Assembly: GCA_022360105.1 (NCBI GenBank)
Contig: JAKSDL010000937.1
Coordinates: 1 to 13,037 of the forward strand
Source of the DNA: Pseudomonadota bacterium
GTDB lineage: Bacteria > SAR324 > XYD2-FULL-50-16 > JAHJRI01
Direction: 5' to 3'
DNA: 13,037 nucleotides
Made by a program: the position numbers and the translations under genes. Below the pieces are notes generated by a model. It was given only the letters and a program-made list of their open reading frames with translations, made no database searches and was not told the DNA's origin. Positions 7,019 through 13,037 of this stretch are shown piece after piece (position 1 is the first letter of the stretch; every line of letters begins with the position of its first letter).

Positions 7019-8755
7019 ATGAAAACTAAAAAAAAGCTGGTCGACCTGATTTATCTGGATAGCCAACGTCTGGACAAAGATTTAAAAAAAGAATATCGAG
7101 CCAGGATCAATACCTGGATGGATTGGATCAATACCATGCTGGACAAGGTGGTGGAAGAAGAGATCTATGTTGACGAGCAATCCGAATACTTTATGGCAAA
7201 CAGCTTTCTGAAAAGCTTTCTGACCAAGCGATTGGACTGGGTTCTAGAGTCAGTGGACAACTCGGAATTACGCAACAAATATTTGCTGGCCCTGCCTCCA
7301 TTTAATCAAACCGGTAATGTGAAACAATTTTTTCTTCATTTTTTTCAGTTCAAGGATAGCCCCGAGCAGAAAACCCTGGAATTTAGATATTTGAACAAAT
7401 CGGAAAGGGAAGTGCGGATTTTATGGGATATCAATAAACTGATCAAAACGATGCAAACAATTTCCATACTGCAAAAACATGTCTCGGGACCCAAACCGTT
7501 TATCTCTTCTTTCACCCGTACAGACGTTGTAAACAACCTGAGTTCGCTCAAAAAAGCACTGACCTTGCTGGTGAAAATCTGTATTAAGCAGGAATTTCAT
7601 GACCAAATTCTTGGTGAGTTTCCCATAGATTGTTTTGAACCTGAAGGCATCCTGGAAAGAAAGGAATCCGAGGATTATTACGTAAACGATGTGGTTCTTG
7701 AAAAATTCGATTATCGAAATTACTTTTTTCATATTTACTTTCGTTCCAACCTAAAAGCTATTTATAAAGGTAGAGATTTAACTTTTAAGTTCAATTACCT
7801 GGATTACGAAATTGTCCGGCAGGAATTTCTTATTCATTGGATTAATCAAAGACTCACCAATAATCCAAGGAAATGGGAGATTTTAGACAATTACACCATG
7901 GGTCGAAAGACTTTTTCCGAAGTGATCGAAAAAACACCGGAGCTGGAAATAACCTTATTAAAACGACTGCCAAAAAACATTTTCGACGATCTGATGGCTG
8001 AAGTGAACGACTCGATTCAAAACGAAGAGGACCGGGCTCCTGTTGATCCCATGTCGGAAAAATTTGGTGAGTTTTCAAAGCAGTTTGTTCTTTTTGAAAA
8101 AGCCAAGGAATTAGCCCAGAAATCGATTCAGGCCATCAGAAAATACCTGGGAAAATCGGACAGACCGGAACCATCCTGGAAAGACATGGTTTCGAAAGAA
8201 CAGAATGATAAAAACACGAACGAATCTGAAGACAGCGACGATACATTTGATACTCAATATAATATTAAGATCCTGAAAAAAAAGGAGATCGATTATCCAC
8301 ATTTCTGCGAAGTCAATTCGGAGTTCTCAAAACAGATTTCATTATTACAAACAAAGATGCCACCGGACCAACATACCAGATTTCAGAAAACGGTTAGTGA
8401 GTATCTTTCTAAAATAAGTGAAAGCGCTATCATTAAGAGAAGAACACCCAGGCACGAATGGGCAGTAAATTATCAAATCCAGGAGAAGTGGGGAGAGACG
8501 GAAAACAACCAGCTTTTGATTCTCGGCGCTGAGGTAAAAAGAAAACAGCTCAGCATGGGATACAGTTCCGGAAACGATGAGGATTTTGAATTTAAAACCT
8601 ACTTTGTTTATGGCTCTGAAGAAATACTAATAGAGATGGGAAATCCCGTGGAAACGAGAAAAGTCCGAAATAAAACCTATCATATATATAATTTCACAGT
8701 TCCTTCGGTCATTAACAAGGTCATGAAACTGGTTGAAGAAGTCACCAAAAACTGA
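7019..8755 (+). CDS. Unrecognised 578-residue soluble protein
   Basis: I do not recognise this protein. It is highly charged, rich in Lys and Glu, mostly helical in appearance, and has no signal peptide or membrane span. Three parts can be seen. The N-terminal ~180 residues are helical with many Trp and Leu (TWMDWINTMLDKVVEEEIYVDE, and a ring of Phe/Leu near residues 62-70). The middle part, to about 390, includes YRNYFFHIYFRSNLKAIYKGRDLTF and a Lys-rich helix (FEKAKELAQKSIQAIRKYLGK). An acidic, Asn/Asp/Ser-rich linker follows at about 397-420 (KNTNESEDSDD). The C-terminal ~150 residues read like a separate mixed alpha/beta domain (HEWAVNYQIQEKWG, FKTYFVYGSEEILIEMG). The long clean frame and coherent domains support a real gene. 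The ribosome site before the ATG is weak. It faces away from the membrane protein and is 219 bases ahead of arsC, so it is probably its own unit. Function unknown. Confidence 0.85.
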   Translation: MKTKKKLVDLIYLDSQRLDKDLKKEYRARINTWMDWINTMLDKVVEEEIYVDEQSEYFMANSFLKSFLTKRLDWVLESVDNSELRNKYLLALPPFNQTGNVKQFFLHFFQFKDSPEQKTLEFRYLNKSEREVRILWDINKLIKTMQTISILQKHVSGPKPFISSFTRTDVVNNLSSLKKALTLLVKICIKQEFHDQILGEFPIDCFEPEGILERKESEDYYVNDVVLEKFDYRNYFFHIYFRSNLKAIYKGRDLTFKFNYLDYEIVRQEFLIHWINQRLTNNPRKWEILDNYTMGRKTFSEVIEKTPELEITLLKRLPKNIFDDLMAEVNDSIQNEEDRAPVDPMSEKFGEFSKQFVLFEKAKELAQKSIQAIRKYLGKSDRPEPSWKDMVSKEQNDKNTNESEDSDDTFDTQYNIKILKKKEIDYPHFCEVNSEFSKQISLLQTKMPPDQHTRFQKTVSEYLSKISESAIIKRRTPRHEWAVNYQIQEKWGETENNQLLILGAEVKRKQLSMGYSSGNDEDFEFKTYFVYGSEEILIEMGNPVETRKVRNKTYHIYNFTVPSVINKVMKLVEEVTKN

Positions 8756-8974
8756 TTTTAATTTAAGCACTAATCGCTAACTGCAGGCTCCAAAGGACTA
8801 CTATCAACTCTGCGAGCCTAACAGGCATGCCATTTCTACATCTCCTCAAACTTCTCCGACAGACACTTTACTTTTTTTTGACAAAACTCTGATTTTAATT
8901 GGCCAGGTTCGTGAAACGGTATCACCTCATTGGTTGCAATTGATCATTATCCAAAACTTTTGTAGATGTGAACC

Positions 8975-9415
8975 ATGAATCGAAAAAGCAATGTATTGTT
9001 CTTGTGTACCGGTAATTCCTGTCGAAGCCAAATGGCAGAAGGTCTGCTTAGGCATTTGGCAGGGGATCGGCTTGAGGCAATAAGCGCAGGGATGAAAGAA
9101 AAGGAAGAGATTCACCCGCTAGCCATCAAAGCTATGGCAGAAATCGGTATCGATATTTCCAATCAAAAACCAAAAAGCCTTAACACCTACCTGGGAAAAG
9201 AGACGGTTTTTTATTTGATTGTTGTCTGTGATAACGCAGCACAAACTTGTCCCAGGGTGTGGCCTGGTTTGAATGACAACCATAGATTTTACTGGCCCTT
9301 TGATGATCCTGATGAAGCAACTGGCTCTGAAGAAGAGAAGATGACTGTATTCAGGAGGGTACGCGATGAAATAAAAGCAAAATTGGAAAATTGGCTGGAA
9401 ACAATTCCCAATTAA
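8975..9415 (+). CDS. arsC: Arsenate reductase, thioredoxin-coupled low-MW phosphatase type
   Basis: This 146-residue cytoplasmic enzyme reduces arsenate to arsenite. The active loop is CTGNSCR (11-17), the CX5R signature of the low-molecular-weight tyrosine phosphatase fold, with Cys11 as nucleophile and Arg17 binding the oxyanion. Cys85 and Cys92 sit seven residues apart, as do the resolving cysteines of the thioredoxin-linked ArsC enzymes, so the full three-cysteine relay is present. WPFDDP (107-112) carries the expected general-acid Asp. Length is typical. No arsR, efflux pump or other arsenic gene is in view, so it is either an isolated detoxification gene or a general oxyanion reductase. 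A T-tract with TTGACA (8878-8883) lies upstream but no good -10 follows it. Confidence 0.93.
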   Translation: MNRKSNVLFLCTGNSCRSQMAEGLLRHLAGDRLEAISAGMKEKEEIHPLAIKAMAEIGIDISNQKPKSLNTYLGKETVFYLIVVCDNAAQTCPRVWPGLNDNHRFYWPFDDPDEATGSEEEKMTVFRRVRDEIKAKLENWLETIPN

Positions 9416-9461
9416 AAATATGTGACATGAGCAGATGCAAGCAGCGTAAAAAACTGAAGTT

Positions 9462-9515
9462 CTTGCCTGAGATGGGATGATAGGCCTTCGGGTTGTAATA
9501 TAGCTTTCCGGCAAG
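9462..9515 (+). ncRNA. 16S rRNA-like stem-loop in the arsC 3' region (candidate RNA element or rDNA fragment)
   Basis: CTTGCC (9462-9467) and GGCAAG (9510-9515) could close a 54-base element. Inside it, AGGCCTTCGGGTTGTAA (9482-9498) is identical to the conserved segment of bacterial 16S rRNA near E. coli position 420-440, as I remember it, and includes a C(UUCG)G tetraloop. Flanking bases keep partial likeness (GGATGA before, GCTTT after, against GGATGA and GCTTT in many 16S genes). No longer rRNA is present. It is followed about 25 bases on by the strong terminator at 9541. It may be a degenerate rDNA fragment, the body of a small RNA, or chance. Confidence 0.3.
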
Positions 9516-9540
9516 TCATTTGAATAAGGTTTGAACCCAT

Positions 9541-9575
9541 GCTCAGCCTGATTTTTCCAGGCTGAGCAATTTTTC
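9541..9575 (+). terminator. Strong Rho-independent terminator, plus strand
   Basis: GCTCAGCCTG (9541-9550) and CAGGCTGAGC (9558-9567) form a perfect 10-bp stem with a 7-base loop, followed by AATTTTTCTT. The U-tract is on the plus strand, so it ends transcripts arriving from arsC, about 125 bases upstream. On the minus strand the stem is not followed by a U-tract, but it may still mark the end of the converging KAS III-like gene. Confidence 0.88.
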
Positions 9576-9624
9576 TTCAAAATTTATAACGCCCTCTTTA
9601 GCAACCGAAAACGGGTGGAGCGGT

Positions 9625-10680
9625 TTAATACTTGAAAGTCATCACACCCGCTTGGATACCAGCTGCAGGACAAGCAAAAAGGCATTTGTCGCCTCGTTTC
9701 AACCGTCCTCCCTTTTTCGCCAGGTGCATTGCCAACGGCAGACTTGCCGAAGCTACGTTGCCATATTCGGAAAAATAGGGTTCGTGCCCATCGTGATATT
9801 TTACTTCCGATTCCTCAAGAATTTCTACTATGGCGTTGTTCACCCATGATCCCACATCATGATGCAGGACTTTATCAAAGACGAAATCCTTCCAGGAGTC
9901 CTGGGCAAATATGTCTGCCATCAACTCCGACATGACCCTTCGGCCGGTGTTAAGAAGTCGGGCTGAGTGGCTGTAAAGTTGGTATCGATCCCCGACGGCA
10001 TGGTTCAGGCCAATGTTACACACACTGTAATCTCCCTCGGACATTTTATTGAAAAATCGCATGTGTTTGTCTTCTTCCGTGTATTCCGGCTCTTCAGTCG
10101 CTCCCAGTACGATTGCGCCTGCAGCGTCTCCGATGGTGCATGAAGCCAGCTTCCATTTCAGTTCATCCACAGTCTTGCATGTAAAGTTTGCCCAATCAAA
10201 GCTGCGTTCACCTGCTGCAATCAGGACTTTTTTGTACACGCCTGTTTTAATTAGTGCATCAACCATCTCAATCGATTTAAGAAAGCTGGTGCACGCGTCT
10301 TGTGTATCAATGACGTTGGCGTTTTTAGCCTTCAAATCATTTCTTAGAACATGGGATGTTGCAGGTTCAACAAATGCCTTGGACATACCCGTAAATACAA
10401 TCAGATCAATTTCATTTGGTTGAACCCCGGCATCTTCCAAGGCAATCTTGGATGCTTCTAGAGCAATATCGGTGCAATATTCGTCTTCATGGCACCAATA
10501 TCGGGTTTTGTTTCCAGCCTTTTCTATTTTTTCTTTGGCTTTTTGCATGAAAGTCGGGAGTTCTTCGGGGTCCAGGTAAGGGGAACTTTTTCTTTCCAGC
10601 AGGTTTAAGACATGATCGTTAGTAATAATTCTTTCCGGTGCATATGCTCCTACACCAGATATTTTCGTTACTAGTCGCAT
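9625..10680 (-). CDS. 3-oxoacyl-ACP synthase III (KAS III/FabH-like) condensing enzyme
   Basis: This 351-residue thiolase-fold enzyme is of the KAS III type, which joins an acyl-CoA starter to malonyl-ACP. The catalytic triad is visible: Cys130 in DTQDACTSF, His274 in VLHHDVG and Asn308 in YGNVASAS. It also has GDAAGAIVLG (184-193), typical of the family. It departs from FabH itself: an insert of charged residues at about 38-58, a Cys-bearing YWCHEDEYC segment (61-69), and HHDVG in place of the usual HQAN. It is therefore more likely a KAS III relative with a specialised starter than the housekeeping enzyme. AAGGA (10689-10693, minus strand) supports the ATG at 10680. It is alone and divergent from aceE, whose product acetyl-CoA would be a natural starter substrate. 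Confidence 0.87.
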   Translation of the reverse strand: MRLVTKISGVGAYAPERIITNDHVLNLLERKSSPYLDPEELPTFMQKAKEKIEKAGNKTRYWCHEDEYCTDIALEASKIALEDAGVQPNEIDLIVFTGMSKAFVEPATSHVLRNDLKAKNANVIDTQDACTSFLKSIEMVDALIKTGVYKKVLIAAGERSFDWANFTCKTVDELKWKLASCTIGDAAGAIVLGATEEPEYTEEDKHMRFFNKMSEGDYSVCNIGLNHAVGDRYQLYSHSARLLNTGRRVMSELMADIFAQDSWKDFVFDKVLHHDVGSWVNNAIVEILEESEVKYHDGHEPYFSEYGNVASASLPLAMHLAKKGGRLKRGDKCLFACPAAGIQAGVMTFKY

Positions 10681-10710
10681 AACCAGTTTCCTTTTAATAG
10701 TTTTTTATTA

Positions 10711-10770
10711 CTATATAGAAACGATTTCTGACCGGCTAAGGTTCAATCGTTTTGGAAAAATTCTATATAT
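10711..10770. promoter_or_regulatory. Inverted repeat between the KAS III-like gene and aceE, possible operator
   Basis: AAACGAT (10719-10725) is matched by ATCGTTT (10746-10752), and the outer ATATAGAA (10713-10720) by TTCTATAT (10761-10768), giving an imperfect two-armed symmetry. On the minus strand, TATAGT (10710-10715) could serve as a -10 for the KAS III-like gene, 30 bases from its start, but no good -35 is seen. A regulator binding here would affect that gene first. This is pattern only. Confidence 0.3.
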
Positions 10771-10911
10771 TGACTGCAAAAACACGATAAGGAGGAGTTG
10801 AATCCGACCTCTACAGCTTTTTAATATTTATAATAAAAAGTTGAAAAATAATTCATTAGTAGGATATACTTCTGAAAGAGGCAATCTGGATTAGATTTTA
10901 CTGAGAAGGAA

Positions 10912-11004
10912 ATGTCAAAGAAATCGATTGTGAAATTTATTATACAAATCAATGCTGTCAAAAACATCCGCTGTTGCTTGCAAATAAAAGTATACGAGGG
11001 GTAG
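10912..11004 (+). CDS. Possible 30-residue small ORF
   Basis: This frame reads MSKKSIVKFIIQINAVKNIR and ends CCLQIKVYEG. It is basic with two adjacent cysteines, and GAGAAGGA precedes the ATG, though too close for an ideal ribosome site. The stop lies within the 5' arm of a stem-loop (GGGTAGC 10999-11005 with GCTACCC 11028-11034). No family is recognised and chance is quite possible. Other than this and the features listed, the gap 10681-11223 holds only AT-rich sequence. Confidence 0.2.
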   Translation: MSKKSIVKFIIQINAVKNIRCCLQIKVYEG

Positions 11005-11034
11005 CAGCCAATTTCTTGAATTTATAAGCTACCC
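10999..11034. other. Stem-loop with adjacent A-tract
   Basis: GGGTAGC (10999-11005) pairs with GCTACCC (11028-11034) over 7 bp, with a 22-base loop that itself contains AATT...AATT symmetry. Nine consecutive A residues follow at 11035-11043. Neither strand has a U-tract on the 3' side of the stem, so it is not a terminator. It may be a protein site or an RNA structure near the aceE promoter. Confidence 0.35.
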
Positions 11035-11076
11035 AAAAAAAAAGTTTGTTATTAAAATAAAAAGTTAAGGATTAAT

Positions 11077-11188
11077 AAAGATCTATTGGTCTTTTGTGTA
11101 AGCCATCAGTAAAAGGATGAACCACTTTTCAGGAGAAAAGTGAAGAGAGTCTGAAACACTTCGGACTCTGCATGGAGCACTGGCTTTT
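11077..11188 (+). promoter_or_regulatory. Structured 5' leader of aceE, candidate cis-regulatory RNA
   Basis: Four pairings can be read. AAAGAT (11077-11082) pairs with GTCTTT (11089-11094). CACTTTTC (11123-11130) pairs perfectly with GAAAAGTG (11135-11142) over 8 bp around an AGGA tetraloop. Three bases later, AGAGTCTGAA (11146-11155) pairs with TTCGGACTCT (11160-11169) over 10 positions, one G-U, around an ACAC tetraloop. AAGCCA (11100-11105) and TGGCTT (11181-11186) could close both hairpins into a three-way junction. A U-rich TTTTAGTTTTATTT follows the closing stem, and the aceE ribosome site GGAGAAG (11212-11218) lies 25 bases on. It does not fit the TPP, purine, glycine or c-di-GMP consensus as I know them. 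Confidence 0.5.
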
Positions 11189-11223
11189 AGTTTTATTTCA
11201 ACAGTCTTTCTGGAGAAGAATAT

Positions 11224-13037
11224 ATGATTGAAAATGCTAAAAGTGAAGATATCGATCCTTTGGAAACCAAAGAGTGGCTGGAAGCCCTGGAGTCGGTCTT
11301 AAAGACGGACGGACCGCAAAGAGCACATTTCCTGCTGGATAAATTGGTGGAAAAGGCACGCAGATCAGGCGCTTACCTCAGGTACAATGCCAATACAGCC
11401 TACCTGAATACTATTCCTATCGACAAAGAGGAACAGCATCCCGGGAATTTTGAATTGGAATCAAAAATCATGGCCTTGATTCGTTGGAATGCGATGGCTA
11501 TGGTTGTCAAGGCGAATTCAGATTCAGGAGTAGGTGGACACATAGCCAGTTTTGCGTCTTCAGCTGCTCTCTATGAAGTTGGATTCAATCATTTCTTCCA
11601 CGCCCCATCGGAACAGCATGGCGGAGATCTGCTTTACATCCAGGGTCATTGCGCACCTGGAATTTATGCACGTTCCTTTTTGGAAGGCAGGCTCTCTGAA
11701 GAACAACTCCATGGATTTCGCAGGGAGATAAGCCGCAGCGGTATTTCCTCTTATCCTCATCCTTGGTTGATGCCCAACTACTGGCAGTTTCCAACCGTAT
11801 CCATGGGCCTGGGGCCCATGACAGCGATTTACCAGGCTCGTTTCATGAAATACCTGGAAAATCGAAACTTACTAAAAAACGGAAACAGAAAGGTCTGGGC
11901 ATTCATCGGTGATGGCGAAATGGACGAGCCTGAATCATTGGGCGCCCTTTCTCTCGCTTCCCGCGAAAAACTGGATAATCTCATATTTGTCATCAACTGC
12001 AATCTGCAGCGACTGGACGGCCCTGTAAGGGGCAACAGCAAGATTATACAGGAGCTGGAATCCGATTATCACGGACATGGTTGGAACGTCATCAAGGTAA
12101 TATTTGGATCAAAATGGGACAGTCTTTTTGAAAAAGATCGTAACAATCTACTTCGTGATCAACTTGAAAAGGCTGTGGATGGTGATTTTCAGAATTATAT
12201 TGCCAGGGGTGGCGGATACACGCGGGAGCATCTATTTGGCAAAGCACCGGAATTAAAGGAAATGGTTGCCGATATGTCCGACGAGGATATTTGGCGGCTG
12301 TATTTTGGTGGTCATGATGTGCAAAAAGTGTATGCAGCCTATGCCAGCGCCGTTAAACACAAAGGCGAGCCGACCGTGATTCTGGCCAAAACAGTAAAAG
12401 GCTTCGGCATGGGGATCTCAGGCGAAGGCCAGAATATAACGCATCAACAGAAAAAAATGGGAGAAAAAGCTCTCAAATCATTCCGAGATCGTTTTAATAT
12501 TCCTATTTCCGATGATGTGATCACCGACACACCGTTCTTTAAGCCGGCCGAAGACAGTCCCGAAATGATCTATCTGAAAAAACGCAGGGAGGACCTGGGT
12601 GGTTATCTACCGCAAAGAAACCCATCCAAAGAGTCGTTGATTGTTCCGGAGCTTGAGGCATTCGAAGCGCAGTTGAAGGGGACAGGAAATCGTTCAAACT
12701 CAACTACCATGGCATTTGTTCGTGTGTTGAACATGTTGCTGAGAGACCGACATTTGGGTAAATATGTGGTGCCTATTATATCCGATGAAGCCAGAACATT
12801 CGGTATGGAAGGGATGTTTCGTCAATATGGCATCTACGCATCCAGCGGTCAGTTGTATGAACCAATGGATGCAGACCAGGTCATGTATTACAGGGAAGAT
12901 CAGGATGGACAGATTCTGGAAGAGGGTATTACCGAGGCCGGTGCCTTTTCATCCTGGATTGCAGCAGGCACATCGGGACACAATCACGGTGTGCAGATGA
13001 TACCTTTTTACATCTTTTACTCCATGTTTGGATTCCA
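11224..13037 (+). CDS. aceE: Pyruvate dehydrogenase E1 component, homodimeric type (5' portion, runs off the window)
   Basis: This is the thiamine-diphosphate-dependent E1 enzyme that decarboxylates pyruvate and passes the acetyl group to lipoyl-E2, forming acetyl-CoA. The first 604 codons are present without a stop; E. coli AceE has 887 residues, so about two thirds is seen. Residue numbers match E. coli closely: His106 (VGGHIASF), His142 (QGHCAPG), the ThDP/Mg motif GDGEMDEPES from Gly229 with Asp230, NCNLQRLDG with Asn258 and Asn260, His407 (NITHQQKKM) and catalytic Glu571 (EEGITEAGA). The frame ends inside the conserved IPFYIFYSMFGF block. A GGAGAAG at 11212-11218 supports the ATG at 11224. 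It follows a 543-bp gap and a structured leader. E2 and E3 genes may follow beyond the edge. Confidence 0.96.
   Translation, partial: MIENAKSEDIDPLETKEWLEALESVLKTDGPQRAHFLLDKLVEKARRSGAYLRYNANTAYLNTIPIDKEEQHPGNFELESKIMALIRWNAMAMVVKANSDSGVGGHIASFASSAALYEVGFNHFFHAPSEQHGGDLLYIQGHCAPGIYARSFLEGRLSEEQLHGFRREISRSGISSYPHPWLMPNYWQFPTVSMGLGPMTAIYQARFMKYLENRNLLKNGNRKVWAFIGDGEMDEPESLGALSLASREKLDNLIFVINCNLQRLDGPVRGNSKIIQELESDYHGHGWNVIKVIFGSKWDSLFEKDRNNLLRDQLEKAVDGDFQNYIARGGGYTREHLFGKAPELKEMVADMSDEDIWRLYFGGHDVQKVYAAYASAVKHKGEPTVILAKTVKGFGMGISGEGQNITHQQKKMGEKALKSFRDRFNIPISDDVITDTPFFKPAEDSPEMIYLKKRREDLGGYLPQRNPSKESLIVPELEAFEAQLKGTGNRSNSTTMAFVRVLNMLLRDRHLGKYVVPIISDEARTFGMEGMFRQYGIYASSGQLYEPMDADQVMYYREDQDGQILEEGITEAGAFSSWIAAGTSGHNHGVQMIPFYIFYSMFGF

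Noticed and set aside
8787..8822. AGGCTC ... GAGCCT pairing between the 578-aa gene and arsC as a terminator
   Set aside because: The 23-base loop is long and no U-tract follows; too weak to call.
9119..9580. 153-codon minus-strand frame
   Set aside because: It is mostly antisense to arsC and crosses the strong terminator; no protein-like features.
10049..10423. 124-codon plus-strand frame
   Set aside because: It is fully antisense to the KAS III-like gene, whose catalytic motifs are intact; it is a shadow frame.
10789..10800. Ideal ribosome site AAGGAGG followed by TTG and an 8-codon frame
   Set aside because: The TTG is only two bases from the AAGGAGG, and no ATG or GTG lies at a workable distance; it appears to be an orphan match.
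11100..11190. TPP riboswitch ahead of the ThDP-dependent aceE
   Set aside because: The conserved CUGAGA and ACCUGAU boxes of TPP riboswitches are absent, and ThDP usually regulates its own synthesis genes rather than the enzymes that use it.

Overview
The window is 13 kb of bacterial chromosome with moderate-to-low GC, AT-rich intergenic gaps and scattered metabolic and transport genes. It contains no phage, plasmid, IS, CRISPR or RNA-operon module. Bacterial ribosome-binding sites precede several genes, and the homodimeric pyruvate dehydrogenase E1 (AceE), low-molecular-weight ArsC, AzlCD and KAS III-like genes all point to a Gram-negative-type heterotroph. A TrmB-type regulator, more familiar from Archaea, sits in the first operon. 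I cannot fix the phylum from this window.

Layout. Positions 1-343 are non-coding and carry two related palindromic (REP-like) repeats 101 bp apart. Positions 344-2202 (+) are a compact azlC-azlD-trmB operon: a two-part branched-chain amino acid exporter and a probable dedicated regulator. Positions 2229-4003 (-) converge on it and hold a RimI-like GNAT acetyltransferase followed by an MFS transporter. Positions 4299-4805 (+) encode a DUF1993 protein. Positions 4877-6608 (-) hold a MATE/ANKH-like multispanning membrane protein, a doubtful small ORF, and a minus-strand terminator. A 410-bp divergent gap leads to an unrecognised 578-aa soluble protein (7019-8755, +). An arsenate reductase follows (8975-9415, +), then an intergenic stretch with a 16S rRNA-like stem-loop and a strong plus-strand terminator. 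Positions 9625-10680 (-) encode a KAS III-family condensing enzyme with an intact Cys-His-Asn triad. A 543-bp divergent gap leads to aceE (11224 to the window end, +), which is cut by the window edge.

How the parts relate. The first operon is coherent: export permease, small partner and regulator. The KAS III-like enzyme and AceE are divergently transcribed; one consumes and the other produces acetyl-CoA, so shared control of their intergenic region is plausible but unproven. The other genes look like independent single-gene units.

Most interesting signals: (1) a strongly structured RNA leader just upstream of aceE, with two perfect or near-perfect tetraloop hairpins enclosed by a closing stem, matching no riboswitch I recognise; (2) the large unrecognised protein at 7019-8755; (3) a 16S rRNA-like hairpin between arsC and its terminator; (4) the TrmB-azlCD linkage; (5) the paired palindromic repeats at the left end.
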